64,000 nucleotides of DNA from Merluccius polli (taxonomy: Eukaryota; Chordata; Actinopteri; Gadiformes; Merlucciidae). The position numbers were made by a program, and so were the translations under genes. The notes under the pieces were generated by a model that was not told the origin of the DNA, searched no databases, and saw nothing but the letters and a program-made list of their open reading frames with translations. Location of the stretch: NCBI GenBank assembly GCA_030340625.1, contig JAOPHQ010005150.1:102001-166000 (forward strand), given 5' to 3'. This document shows, piece after piece, positions 1 through 13,880 of the stretch. The stretch's first letter is position 1. Each line of letters opens with the position of its first letter.

Positions 1-1019
<1,019 letters not shown>

Positions 1020-1136
1020 TCCATACACCGCCATCGGTGTATGGATGTGTGTATGACTGGGTGAATGTGAGGCACTAACTGTAAATCACTTTTGAGTGGC
1101 CATAGGTCAGAAAAGCACTATATAAATGCATTTACC

Positions 1137-1139
<3 letters not shown>
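1020..1139. repeat. Hairpin plus retroposon-type 3' tail
   Basis: A perfect short hairpin (CATACACCG / CGGTGTATG, about 1022-1042) is followed by a segment ending in GCACTATATAAATGCATTTACC. That end resembles the GCGCTATATAAATAAA tails of fish LINE/SINE retroposons. A second CA tract follows directly at 1140-1170. Family assignment is by resemblance only. Confidence 0.5.

Positions 1140-1170
<31 letters not shown>
1140..1170. repeat. (CA)n microsatellite
   Basis: This is a pure CA array of about 15 units directly after the retroposon-like tail. Confidence 0.95.
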
Positions 1171-1173
<3 letters not shown>

Positions 1174-1735
1174 TATTTATGTGGTTGTCAAAACGAGACC
1201 GTTTTTGTCACCAGACAAAGTGATATTGGAGACAGAAAAATGATTTTAATGCAATCGTAAATAAAAAATGGTTCAATGCAAGCGTAACATATTTTCGGTT
1301 GTAGCCTACATGTACACAGTCCATACCTAATTGTCAAGATTTTGTTTACATGCTCTCATTTTGTATTTTAGTCCAAGTGTGGGCACCTTCTACTCTATCA
1401 TTATGCAAAATTGCAATCTCTTAGGCAACAAAGCCTACACAGTTAATAGCTGTTGTTTCCTCCTGAATAATTAAGAGTCCGTTAGGACGAGAGTTTTGTC
1501 GGCGTAATTAGTGGTCGACACAGTGCTTATTATCATCTGAATGGATCTGATGTTCTGAACTTAAATCCACCGACGTAACATGGGAGCTAAAACACTTTAG
1601 AGTAGTGACCCTAAATGACTTATTTTGGCATGGGAAATACTGGGGAAAAAAATAGAAAATCAGTTGCAAAAGGAGAAGGACATTTTTTAACAACCCCAAA
1701 ATCAAACGATTTCTGATGACTCACTGAATCACACA
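1171..1735. other. No gene seen
   Basis: AT-rich DNA with no supportable gene or recognisable repeat. Confidence 0.5.
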
Positions 1736-1852
1736 CAGCACACGCACGCGCGCGCACACACACGCACGCACACATACACACGCAGTGCGTGTGTATGTGT
1801 GCGTGTGTGTGTGTGCGTGTCACGCACACGCACACACACACACACACACACT
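1736..1852. repeat. CA/GT alternating tract with palindrome
   Basis: CA- and CG-rich DNA runs into its own complement (GT-rich), with the centre near 1785. The result is a long imperfect palindrome of alternating purines and pyrimidines, which could extrude as a cruciform or adopt Z-DNA. Confidence 0.85.
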
Positions 1853-3442
1853 TTGATGTCTGGTTAAAACTAAGGCACTTAAATACCAATCACGGACTGC
1901 TCCAAATCTTTCCTCCAGGGTGGGTCGCCCCACACGGGGAGAGGAAGGTACTTATAGGTACACATGGCGCCGTTAGGTGCACCGTCACAGGGACCGCCAG
2001 GTGTGTGAGGGTAATTAAGTCATTTTAAGCCATTCCAAAATGGAGCCGCTTGTGCCCGCCCACATGTATGATGGACAGCTTGTAATGACTAATCTATCTC
2101 ACACCTGGTGGTAAAAGAGGGCCCGTCATTTGATTTCATTTCCATTTTAACTTCCGCTTAACTTTTTTCGATCTCTCCAGATCATTTTAAAACATTTGTT
2201 TTCATGTCAAGACCGGAGAAGTTTGCAGCAATTAGCTTTCAACTGGCGGTGCCTAAACCCCCCCCCCCCCTCCTGACGAGCGGTTGTTTGTTTGTACGTG
2301 GTTGACGGAACACAAGTGGCTTTCTTTGCTTTGCTTTTCTTTTTCTTTTTTTTAAACATTGCTCTATAGTCTACATCCCCGATGATTTCACGTTTTAGCA
2401 TTGGTATTATTATTATTATTATTTTTTTTTTTAAAGAAAACAATCCTCCACTTTGTTTAGTGTTCGCCGGGCACCTTGGTAATTGAAATGTTCTCCTCGC
2501 GCGGCGGTGATGTCGTATTTAATGAGTGTTGAGCTGCTCTCACCCCGCAGCTGCGAGATGTTTAATTTACCGTCCGACACCGCGGAGCCGCTCACATCTG
2601 AGAGCTCATTTGGGTCCATACAGTCTCCGAGATGCGGTCTCCTCCTCGCGGTGTGGGCGGTGTGCGTTCTCCCCACAGCCTCCTCGCATCCCTCTCCTTG
2701 TAACCATGGAAGTACACGCGGAGTGGAGAATGAAACTGATTAAAGTCGTGCGGTGCGCCGATTTTAAATGGTGGCGCTCTTTTAATGTCTCCGCGCCTGA
2801 AATAATAGCTTTTGGTACGGCGCGTAATGCTTAGACATGAACACATTGCAACAATGTCTGGAGAACAACCACAACATGTGCCGTCCTCTCTTCTCGTCAT
2901 CAAGTTCTACCGCCCTGTTCAAACCAATCAGCGCCATACATGTCCATATAGGTGAGCTGTTTCCTACTGCAGATGCTGTTACCAGATGCTGTTCAACTTA
3001 TTCCACATATTGCAGTAGACTAATATGTCACAGGAGTCCACAAAGCAGACAATTACTCAACAGGGACTCAACCGAGAATCAATTTTCGTCTGCACATGAA
3101 TGCAGATGTGTGTTGAGAATAGATGCTAGAGGCTAATTCGTGGTTATCAGGATGCAGAAGTTCCTAATGCTTCCAATTTCAAATGGCCACACAGCCCTAT
3201 TAATTAGCCCAATTGGCCTTTTTGGTGGTTAATTGTTCTCTATTTCAATGCAGCGTGATTAGTATTTGGATGCTGATGTGGCGCTGGGTTTAGCCTGTGG
3301 AAGACACTGGGCAGCTGTCCCCGTCTGACCCGGCGTGTTTTAATCAAACGTGTACCGTGAAATATTATCATCAGCCTGTAATCTCCCGTGACCTCGTATA
3401 CGCATATCAGACGACCCCAACTGAGGTCCCAACCAGGGACCC
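1853..3442. other. Mostly unique DNA, no supportable gene
   Basis: The region holds a poly-C run (about 2259-2270), a short TTA repeat (about 2405-2422) and a GC- and CpG-richer block at about 2465-2830. That block has overlapping open frames of 80-100 codons on both strands and no recognisable domain. AT-rich stretches such as 3190-3270 resemble conserved non-coding DNA, but only an alignment to other fish could show it. I call no gene. Confidence 0.4.
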
Positions 3443-5433
3443 CAACCCAGTCGCCAGAGAAAAACGTTCCCAGAGTACTCTTCTACGAACGTTGGATACG
3501 TAGCTCAGTCAACGTTTCAAGGCCAAAATACGTTACATGTCAACATTCCATTGTAAAGAGTGGAGACTGCGCCCGCACCACGTGACTTTCAAGTTTCTTA
3601 TTTCAGCACAGAAGAAAGATGGCGGCCAGCCGTGTAAAATGCTACATTTTAGGGCCGTTTCTGTATCTTCAGGTTTTTTGATAACATTTTTAGCGAGAAA
3701 TGTGTACTTTATGTTCACAATCTTGATTCAGATAATGCATATGAGCTTTAGTTTAGATGTTACGCGGATGATCGTTCCTGCCAGCAAAACGTTGTGAACT
3801 GACGTAATGCCCAAGGATACGTTGACAGTATACGTTTTCATGAACACTGGATTACGTTGCAGTTCAACGTAAAATAGCGAGTTGTAACAAGGACATTTCC
3901 TGGTTATAAAAAATACATAAATTGGAATTATTTGGAGACTTCCACACCGCTGCCAGTACGGCGAAGGTGACGGTGATGCAGGGTTGCAAGCTTCACGCCA
4001 AATTGGGCTGTTTTAAAAACGGAGTCGCGGGTTGTAAACCTCAAAGACGCGGGTCACGGGTCCCACGCGTCCCCCCCCCCCGGTCAACTATCCCGATCGC
4101 CCCCCCCCCCCCCCGTCAACAATCCCGATCGCCCCCCCACCTCCCCCGTCAACAATCCCGATCGCCCCCCCCTCCCCCCTCAACAATCCCGATCGCCCCC
4201 CCCCCCCCCCCAACAATCCCGATCGCCCCCGACCCCCCCCCCCCGGTCAACAATCCCGATCGCCCCCCCCACCTCCCCCCCCAACAATCCCGATCGCCCC
4301 CGACCCCCCCCCCCCCCCAACAATCCCGATTGCCCCCGACCCCCCCCCGTCAACAATCCCGATCGCCCCCCCCCCCCCCCGTCAACAATCCCGATCGCCC
4401 CCGACCCCCCCCCGGTCAACAATCCCGATCGCCCCCCCACCTCCCCCGTCAACAATCCCGATCGCCCCCCCCCCCCCCCTCAACAATCCCGATCGCCCCC
4501 CCCCCCCCCCGGTCAACAATCCCGATCGCCCCCCCACCTCCCCCGTCAACAATCCCGCCCCCCCCCCCCCTCAACAATCCCGATCGCCCCCGACCCCCCC
4601 CCCCCCCCCCCCCCCCCGGTCAACAATCCCGATCGCCCCCCCACCTCCCCCGTCAACAGTGACCGTGTGACACGCGCTTTTGCCTACTACACACACGCAC
4701 ACACGCCACACATCCAATTTCTCATGGCAAAAAAAAAAAAAAAAACACGCGTCCGTCCACCCCTGTCCGTTTTCTGTTTTATATATTATATTATATATTA
4801 TCCCGAAAATATTGATTCTACGTTCCACGTTGCAAACGACTTCATGAGTTCAAACATAAACATTCATTGTAACATACCATTCATTCATGGATCTGCTCCA
4901 AACCACGTTAACGACGTTAAGCGGGGCAACTGAGCTGCCGTCAATTGTGTTGTTTTTGTGGGTCGGCTGGCTAGAAAAGTCACGTTGGAATATCTTTCTA
5001 TTTTCCGCAGTTTAGACTTATAATTAATAAATTACTTTTGTATTGAACTTGACTTTCTGACCTCTTTTTTTTTTAATCCCTGTCTGGTGGTAGTCACGTC
5101 ACCATGAGACATGAAAAATCATAATTTAAATCCACAAACAACATATGTGTAATCCAAGGCATATAAAGAAAATAATTACTTTCTCTCCATTGAACCCCAT
5201 TCATATTTTTCGGAAGGGGCGTGACTTCGCCACTATTAAACTTACTCATCGTTATGGTCATAGCCTGGCGCCAGACTAAACAGCGCCTCCACGAGTGCCG
5301 CCGAGGTAATGGCACCCCAGTTGTGAGGACATCAATGAACTTTGTTTTGACAATAAAATGTCTGCTGACTTCAGTGACCAAGGAATAAAGACCCAGATGG
5401 GTCGTTCATTTATTAAGATGCAATGTGGTAATA
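3443..5433. repeat. Left ~2 kb inverted arm
   Basis: This arm is the reverse complement of 21009-22999, with only scattered differences outside the internal minisatellite. Its outer part is rich in ACGT/AACGTT motifs, its middle holds a poly-C minisatellite, and its inner part includes a stretch shared with 12.6-12.8 kb, 37.7-37.8 kb and 40.1-40.3 kb. A minus-strand AATAAA lies in it (5409-5414) about 275 bp beyond the stop codon of the KDZ gene, so the arm may supply that gene's polyadenylation site. Confidence 0.9.
4068..4660. repeat. Poly-C minisatellite
   Basis: About fifteen copies of a short unit (CAACAATCCCGATCGCCC followed by a C-run, sometimes with an ACCTCCC spacer) form this array. 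Unit length varies mainly with the C-run, which makes Pro/Arg/Ser-rich artefact frames. The C-runs would give G-quadruplex-prone strands. A matching array lies in the opposite arm. Confidence 0.95.
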
Positions 5434-5688
5434 TTACATTTTGTACATTGAGCGGGTAAGTCATATGGAGGAATCCATGTTGGAAGTGTCATGGTTGGAA
5501 TGTCATCAACGCTACAGAAGCACAGAATGGAACAGTTGGCCACACTAGGTCCATCAGAACTACCAGTTGGAATGTTCTTGAAGGCCTTCCGTTGCTTCTC
5601 TGAACGGGAGCCATAGAGATGAACTGTTACGATCTAGAATTGTACCACTTGATGTCATATTACACACTGAACCACTTATCGGCCGGCC

Positions 5689-8600
5689 TCATATCTCATC
5701 ATCACTGCTAGTATCAGAGTCCATGGCACCTTCGAAAGACACTTCCTCCTCTTCCTCCATTTCCTCTTCGTGCAAGACATTTCCCATCACAACAATGGTC
5801 TTGTAGACGGACTGCACCTCTGTCATATGTCTTTTTATTGTGTGCAGTTCTGCTTTCAAAATGCACCGCATTCCATCACCGGCCTCTGGAGTGTGTCCTT
5901 GAGGAAGACCTGATTAACAGAAACCCGACTTACTTTTTCATGTATAAAGCATATTACTTTCTTCAGTCTTGTCAACTTTTAAAATGTTTTAGTTGTCGAG
6001 GATATAATTTTACATTGTAATCATTCAAATAACTGAAGCAGTTTTTATAAATCTTAAAAAGAATCCTAATTTAATATATTTCCATAATGGTTTGACATTA
6101 TCAAATGTGGATGTAGTTTAATATTTACTACTCTCATTCCCAAATATGAAACAATGAAATCAAATATATACTTACAGTTTTCGAGCAAGTCACTGGTGAT
6201 GTCTTCTTTCAGTTGCCTGGAGTAACGGCAAAGTGACTGCCAGTGCTGTTGCATTTCTTTAAGAAGAAGGCCATCCTCTTCCCTCAGGCGATGGAGAAGG
6301 TTTAATTTGTCAAACACTTGTTTTTTTTTTTTTAAAGGAATATCTGATTCTGTAATGAGAAAGGAACTCGTAAGTTATAATTCAGGCTATATCAATTTAT
6401 AAACAGAGTTTTTCCAGCAAGGTTTCAGAAAGAGCTCTAAAATGCCAAGTGTGTCACAGACACTGTTGACATTCTAGAAGTCTTTTTGAAATATCGCTGG
6501 AAAAACTGTTTATAAATGGATATGATTCAGGCTTTATATGAAAGAGTATCATAAGATATGGTTATATTATACATATAGGGTTGAAGTTTATAGTAAATAA
6601 GAGAATCTACAAGTTAAGCCCATACCCTTGTCCCATGGCCATAATGGGCACTCTGCAGCCAGGATGATGTCTATCGCAGGAACAGCTTCTTCCTCTTGGA
6701 CAAGCATGTTGTAAAAGCCGATGACCTCATTAAGTTTGTTTTTTTCCTTCTGAATCTTTGACCTAATGCGGTGCCTGGCCTTGCTGCTGTCTGCAGTAAA
6801 TAAATAAAAACACATAATTATACATATTTTCTCATTGGTTAATCACAATAAGTTGTTCACAAGAGCAATGTAGAAAATAGCTGATCAGAACAAACCATTC
6901 TGACGATATTTCTCTTGTTTCTTTTGCTGGATGCTTAAGGCCAAGCTTTCCATGAGACGCTGCAGCCCAGGTGCATCTTGTGGAGTGATGTTTGTTGGAG
7001 CTGTCGATTGGTCATAGGTCAATAAAAACACATTTAAGAAGTCAATAATACTTTAGTACACACAATTTATTTTGAGCTATCTTAGCGCGATTCATACTTG
7101 CTGCAGCCCATTCGTTAACATCTTTGACCCACTGCAGGATGTCCTCATCATTCAACTCCAGGTCTGACTTCAAGGTCTCAATTTCTTCGGCCACATCTTC
7201 AGTCCTCTTCAGTGTCTGCAATTGATAGAAGTGTTTCAACTAGGAGATTTTCCTTTCATGACACTCTTGAATGAATTGGTAATGTATTGGTAAATATTTG
7301 GTCCACCGTGATTTTTTTTTTTTAAGCGGAATAATATTTCAGCCATAATTCACTAGGATGTCATGCATTATATCCATATGAAGTTGTTCAATGTTACTGC
7401 TGAGAGCACTTTGCAATACGAATCAACTGCACTTGAACTGGCCAATAAGAATTAACTCTTACAAATAAGCCTTTTTTTTGGCCATCATCATAGAGCTTCA
7501 TGCACTTCAGGGGTAAGTTCCTTTCCAAAGAATGGTACTGTAACGGAATGTTAGTGAATGCAACATGCCAAAGAGAAAAGGTACCTTGACATATCTTTGA
7601 GAGAGGTATTTGTGTAGGTTTTTCTTCTTTCTTTCATTCCAGCCTTGTGCGTGAATGGTTATCATATCAGTCCGTGCTATCAGTGAAGGGGAGAAAAGGT
7701 TAGTAATACAACTGTTGTAGTAGATGACTTTCAACTTCAATATTTTGACTTTCGTTCATTCTTCAAAATTGTGAAGCTTGATTTGAGCAAGATTATGTGA
7801 AGATGATGGTAGAATGGCAGTATTACAAATCCTGTACTACATGTTGCAGGAAACCTTATTTACTTACTGGATTTGTTCATGTACTTTGTTGTCAGTCCAA
7901 CACGTGACAAAAAAGAATTCACCTGCTCAACCTCCTCTCCAACTGTCATACCTAATGCCATTGGAAGGACATGATAAAAAAACACTGATATGCAACAGCA
8001 TGTGTGATTTCAATTTTCACAGTAAAACTCTTTTCAAATCTTTAAATGTTTTACAGGTAGGGTTTGCTTAATCTTTAGGTATAGTCAATCTCAGCTGCAT
8101 GCTGGACAACTAACCTGCTCCTTCCTGATTGCGTCCACCCCACTGAACCTGTGGTGGAATAAGAGATCATAATTTGAAATTTATAATTCTTCATAAATCT
8201 TAAAACTACAGTGAAAGACACACAGGTAATAAGCTGGGTGTGGCTGAGAGTAAGGCTAACCCCAACAACATTCATAACACAAGCAATATACAATGTAGGA
8301 GGTAATCTAGAATAGATATATTTACCTCACATTTCCCAGAGTGACCCTTGGCGTGCATCACAGACAGGAATGGCCTATTTTGCAAGAGTGGAAGCAGTTC
8401 TGGAAAGGACTTACACACTTTCTGGAGGTAGGGATAGTATTTGCACATGATGTCAGTGCAAATGAACTGTATTTTATAGGCCATGGCAAGCTCCTTCTGT
8501 AGGAAAAGAGGATATGCAAATATCTCTCCCCTAAACATGTTCAAGGCTTTAAAAAGAATGCCATGACGACAGACAGCCACCTCCACACCCTCTTCATCCA

Positions 8601-11600
8601 CTTTGGACCCAGACTTTTTGGCAGTCTCTCGTGCAGCTGTCCATTGTGACTTCCCACAGACACCTTTTCCAGATTCCTTTGAAAACATGTCACATAAAAG
8701 GTTTGAAAATAATGCTTAAGTATTAAACATCTTTCTAACACATCTCATTTACCAAATTCAAATGAGAAATATCCAGCATGTTTTTGGTTCTCTGAAACTA
8801 GTACTTTTCAGCTTTGTGTTTTAACAAGCACATATTTAACCTGAAGGCGTAATTTTCTACAATGATTGTCAATTTTTTGCCAACTCCCAATGTATGATCA
8901 AAGGTAATTTAAGTGCAACTGTGTTAGCCACATCTTTGTGATTATAATAAACATACAACTCACAGGTTGGACTCGATTCCGGATAAGCTGCACAAAGTCT
9001 GCCACATCCTTGTCCTTTGCAAAAAATGCACCTTCAAAGAATGCATTTTCACCCAGTCTAAACATTTGGAAAGGAGACAATTCAGATTCCATGCCCAAGG
9101 AATTTCCAAATACAATGATACATTATACTTAAATTAATGTAATTGAATAAGCAGCAGTACCCTTTAGTCCTACTGAATCGATACATCTTCCGGTTTCCGT
9201 CAAGAGAGATTGCTGCAACATCCTCAGCGCAGGCTGGGCATGAGAAATGTTTTTTGTGGAGTAGTTTGTCTTTCTCATGGCGACAGTATGTCCACTCCAA
9301 GAAGCTACGTTGTAGACCGTCACCAGAAACACTCCCTGCCTATTATTAAAAAGGAGATAACATATTCAATTATGTGAACAATTAATAGCACAGCCAGTGT
9401 AGGTGGCTACATTCTCTGAAGAAAATGCTTTGACTTACGCGCCCAAAGGTTCTAGAACGTTGCTCAAGCATTTTAACAAATGCTTGTCGGGATAAACCTG
9501 GTGCAGTGACTTTCAGCTCTTCGAATGTCTTAAAGACATCAATAGCGTACAATGTGTGAAAAACGACATTACCAGGCCAGTAACCACTGGCCTGTAGGTC
9601 TTTCAGTCCAGGAGTCCATGATTTTAAGCAGGACCTGCAGGTACCTGTAGGCAAGGACAGATCATATCGTCCTGTGGAAACAAGGGAACATAATACGTCC
9701 TACATTTTAACACCAATTCAATCGTTCTCTCAATATACTGTGTGTAGACGTTGCAGAATCATAGCCCCATGCTTCAATGATGGTATGCTTACCGTTCATG
9801 GTGACCAGGGTAATGTCTCGCCCAGTACAAACAGTGATGTCTGCAGCATCACAACTGCAAATGTTGCTGGGCCGAACAACTGGTAACAGACGTGCTATAA
9901 TGAAAAACAAAGCAAAGAAATAAGGAGTACATCTCCAAAACTATATTTTCTGAAAATCTAAAATAATTTCAAAACTTTTGATACATACCTTGTTCAGATA
10001 ATGTATGTGTCCCATCATCATTTCGCAATGCATAGCATGTAGGTGGAATCGCTGTATAAAAACCCTCAACCAGAGAGTCCCTATTGTGTAAAACACAACT
10101 CTGATGATGGAACACATCACATTTGCTGCAAAACCGTTGCTTTGGCAGGCAGTCGCGACATCTTATTACAGCCTGTTCCATGTTGCAGTGGTCACAAAGC
10201 TCGAGCAAAGGTTTCTCTGCTGAGAGCATCAGATCCAATAGATGCGGCCTTGCAGTCTCCCATTTCTCATCGGACAGTGTCTGCCGCATCTCCCAGGTCC
10301 TAGGAACCGTCAAAGCTTCGACTGAACAATCCAATGGATCTTCCATCAAGCTTTCCTTCAGCAACTGCAGCTTTAAGTCTAGAGCAGAGCGTGAAATTAC
10401 TATCTTCAAAGGTGAACTCACTCTTGATTTTGGGCTGCTTGTAGACAATAACGTCTGAATACAGACATGTAAATGATAAACAAACCAATTTGAAATAAGA
10501 AAGCCAAACTATGATATCAAGACATGTTCATAGAGCTTAAAACCTACCAATTGTCTGCTGCGCCTCTTCCACTTCTAATGCAGTAGCTTAAATATGACAA
10601 AAAGACAAGGACAGAACAAAAACAAATTACTTACATAAATTATAAGTTGCATGGTTGTTAAATTCTATTTATATACTTCCATTTTTAATACAACATTTAC
10701 TTAGCACCAAGGCATTTCCTTGACCCTGGGATCAGAACTGATTCCTGACTATCTTATCCTCTGTTCACTCACTTTTCACACAGTCATCCCATATTTGGTT
10801 GTTAGCCCCAATCAAAATCAGTCCTAGCCCTGTGCCAGATGATGTAAATAACTTTGTTTACCTTCTGTTGAAGTGGTGGCATCATCTTGATGGGTATCCT
10901 TTGGCTTTAAGTGAGAGGACGGCCGGGATCCTGTCATACAAGAAATCCTTATGATCAGGCAATGATTAAATTGGTATCGCTACCTTTCAATGGCCTGTAA
11001 AAACAGCCAAAGCCCCTTTTACATGAATCTAGTTACAGTTTAAACGTTAATGTGGTGTGGTATTGTAATGTAAGGAAACTACAGTAACACTTAGAAAAGG
11101 AATTTAAATATCATAAGCCATCAATTTGAGAGAACTGGAGACTTTATGAACCTCAGACGGATGCGCAGACTCATTGAATCAGGAGAAGTCACACTAACCT
11201 CTATGAGATGTCTGTTCCTCAGCCAATAAGCGACCATGCATGTCCCTCTTCCTCCATCGCACATGCTTTTTTGTGGACTTTTTCCCCTGCTCACCCGATT
11301 CTTTCCTCTAACATGAAAACATCAATGCAACATTTAGTAGTGTTAGGTTACAGTTGCTATCTGAGGAGACAGATACAGTGCTAAACTGCACATATGAAAA
11401 ACATTTAGAAAATAGTATTGTGGCACTGTACTTGAAAAACGTGTCATGCTAGTTCCACAAGAGTTACTAATTTATTCAAATGACAAGTCTAATTTCATGC
11501 CATATTGCTGAGGATCTCCACACCTCTGTAACATATATTAATCCCACCAATTTGGTGAGTAAACATGATATATTTTAGAGGTACACATACGCATGGCTAC

Positions 11601-11743
11601 TATATGCCTGGAAGTCAAACAAATTACAAAACAAAACTTACTTCAGTGTCATGCAGATCAGCCAAGATGGCGTCAAGGCAAGCTTCTTCCACTTCCAGAT
11701 TATCATCAGAGTCTCCCATGCTCTTGTCTGTTTTTTCAGACAT
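5689..11743 (-). CDS. KDZ (Zisupton-like) transposase, 19 exons
   Basis: This is a predicted transposase of about 930 residues that would cut and join element ends in the nucleus. I read exons 11642-11743, 11199-11307, 10862-10930, 10548-10574, 9989-10454, 9793-9894, 9439-9671, 9161-9339, 8964-9057, 8326-8676, 8115-8148, 7868-7942, 7585-7676, 7463-7537, 7098-7215, 6896-7000, 6626-6790, 6176-6349 and 5689-5909. A Cys/His cluster (LCDHCN...CSKCDVFHHQSC) precedes a second cysteine-rich segment. The KDZ core follows: CPACAEDVAAISLDGN, CGKSQWTAARE, SKVDEEGVEVAVCRHG, ICTDIMCKYYP, MHAKGHSGKCE, VQWGGRNQEGAG and GEEVEQVNSFLSR. The C-terminus is coiled-coil-like and acidic. Likely catalytic acids lie in SLDGN, CTD and the QEGAG/GEEVE region. 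Downstream of exon 5 I find no stop or frameshift. The exon 4/5 junction does not keep frame as I splice it, so the 5' exons are the weakest part. Confidence 0.85.
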
Positions 11744-12087
11744 GGTAGCAACTGCAGTGGAGGATTAAATACAGACGACACCGGTCTATAATATAAAATA
11801 ACTAGCGTGTGTTTTAATTAAAATTAGGTGGGTTCTCGGAAAATCTAACATCATTACTACCTATAACATTACATATATATATATAAAAACATACTAGGCT
11901 ACATTTTAGAGTACATTCTGTCTACTTTACCTTGACGAGGTTTCCTCTTCCGGAGTTACCACCGACTGACGCATTAAACCGCGATATATACGCGTCGACA
12001 GCAGCGAAGAGCTGTAGTTCACAAAGTGGCCTCACACAAAACCTAACATTATCAAACTTCTTCTCGACCATTTTTAGTTTTCTTGGC
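11744..12087. promoter_or_regulatory. Putative promoter side of KDZ gene
   Basis: This is the upstream side of the KDZ start codon, with a TATA-like AT-rich tract at about 11871-11885. No experimentally known motif is evident, and the assignment rests only on position. Confidence 0.25.
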
Positions 12088-12255
12088 ATGAAAAATTATC
12101 ATTTAAATCCACAAACAACATATGTGTAATCCAGGGTATATAAAAACTGGGACTAGAAAATAATTACTTTCTCTCCATTGAAACCCATTCATATTTTTCG
12201 ATCCCATAGGTCCCATGGGCTCTACCTGAAGGGGCGTGACTTCGCCACTCTATAG
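12088..12255. repeat. Internal fragment of arm sequence
   Basis: The segment from CATGAAAAATTATCATTTAA to GGGGCGTGACTTCGCCACT matches 5107-5238 of the left arm in the same orientation, with two small inserted stretches. It is a diverged, partial duplicate of the arm inside the element. Confidence 0.8.
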
Positions 12256-12569
12256 AGAAGAGCCGTGTAATAAATAAATCAATAAATGTATTTATTTATT
12301 TTTTATTATATACGGAGACCACCAGACTTCCTCGAAGCAAGGAGGATGGTCAATGGTCAGATACAGATCTTGTTATAACGATAATTGAATAAAAGCTATG
12401 GTCTACTTATAATATTATAACTAAATAATTGTATATTTATATATATGATATATATAATATATATTTTAATATTTAATTAATTAAATACAATAACGTCTTT
12501 AAACATGTGATACGCACGTGACTCTCATGGTTGCTATGGTTGCCAGCCCCCTCTGCTCCTTACATGGCG
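12256..12569. other. AT-rich spacer
   Basis: TA-rich DNA (12415-12490) with a short stretch (about 12315-12350) resembling 35200-35220 and 37340-37370 (CTTGCTTCGAGGA-type). No gene is seen. Confidence 0.5.
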
Positions 12570-13860
12570 GCAACGGTGCTGCCGTCAAGTGGGTTGTTTT
12601 TGTCGTAAACGTTGGCTTTTACCCGCTGGTTAGGAAATAGACAGATATTCCAAGATTTCCTTTAAAAGGAAACCTTGAAATATGTTTATATTTTCCGCAG
12701 TTTAGACTTGTAATTAATATGTTACTTTTTAAATGAAGATTTAACGAGGCAGGGTTATTTTAAACAATTAATTAAATATGTGTGAGAATGACCTCTCACT
12801 GAGAGGTCATTCCTCCTCCTGAGTGTGCTTCCTATGTCTAGTGTACACCCCTACTGTTGTCCACAAGAACCCCCCCCCCCCCCCCCCATCCCCATATGGA
12901 TATGGAAAATTGTTGCCAGGTCAGGTCCCAGTGGTGGTGGTTTCATATATATGAAATGATCTATTTGGAGGCCGAAGCCTTAAAGGAAGTTATGCAATAG
13001 GTGACTGAGTTGAGGACATTAACAAGTAAGCTATATTATATCAAAGGGGGTCTCAAAGGACACATATCATTATCAACCTAGGGGTGCAGCCCTACAAGAA
13101 ATAACTCAGCAAGTGCTCCATCTCGTTACACCTCACCGGCTCGCTTGCAAGATTTTGGCCTGAAGTTCTCCCCAGACCTACACCCTAGCCATCCAACATG
13201 CATATCTGAGAATCAGGCGTCACTTTAATAATTACAAAAAGTTATGAGAGAAATGCACATTAACTTTTTGTTATCTCATAAGCGGCGTGGTGCCGGCTCC
13301 TTTTGACCTTTTGACCCCAGACTTCAAAAACTTGTCCACAGGCCAGCTGTGTCTACACACCTTAAGCCACAAATGTACACGTCCATCCCACAAAATATGG
13401 GGACTAGAAACTAACCTCTGTCTTATGTACATTTACTCTACTGTTGGAGGTCACGCCCCTTTTCCCACCTTTTCGAGTTAGCTAGAGATTCCAAAATGTA
13501 CACGCACACTTCCCGGGGTCCCAAGAACGACATATCCGAGATTTGGATTTCTAGCCCTTAGAGAAAAAAAGTTTTCCGAAATGGACTGTTATTTGAACAA
13601 AGCCTCTCAGAAGTGTTGCCTGCTAGACCTAGTGGTTCAGAATGTGGTGGAAATACAGTTTTTTAGATAGGAAGGTCCTACTGCCCTGAAACTTGAATAC
13701 CTTATTCTAGGGCATAACTGGGACCCCCACACCGAAACTTGGCCCGGTCGGACGCCGAGGGCAGGGAGGGGCCTTTCCTGTAGGGCTGGACCCCCAGGTT
13801 GATAATGATATGTGTCCTTTGAGACCCCCTTTGATGTAAAAGAGACCCCATGTCTAAAGA
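12570..13860. repeat. Copy of dispersed arm-related repeat
   Basis: The sequence parallels 37712-38930 plus 39517-39600. Shared landmarks are the TTTTCCGCAGTTTAGACTTG block, GAGGTCATTCCTCCTCCTG, a C-run before CATATGGATATGG, and the TTTGACCTTTTGACCCCAG block. Together they indicate one dispersed family related to the giant-element arms. Open frames here (for example 13287-13481) occur only because of the repeat, and I find no domain in them. Confidence 0.8.
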
Positions 13861-13880
13861 GACCCCAAAAAGATCTCATC

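Noticed and set aside
2483..2834. Overlapping frames in a GC-rich block suggesting a first exon
   Set aside because: No domain, no convincing splice partner, and both strands are equally open because of GC content.
3922..4662. 246-codon Pro/Arg/Ser-rich frame (and the 248-codon mirror at 21774-22520)
   Set aside because: It is produced by the poly-C minisatellite in the arms. Its short non-repeat N-terminal part shows no domain.
5094..5381. 95-codon frame present in both arms (also 21062-21349)
   Set aside because: Conservation follows from arm identity. No domain, and the arms overlap no splice or expression signal for it.
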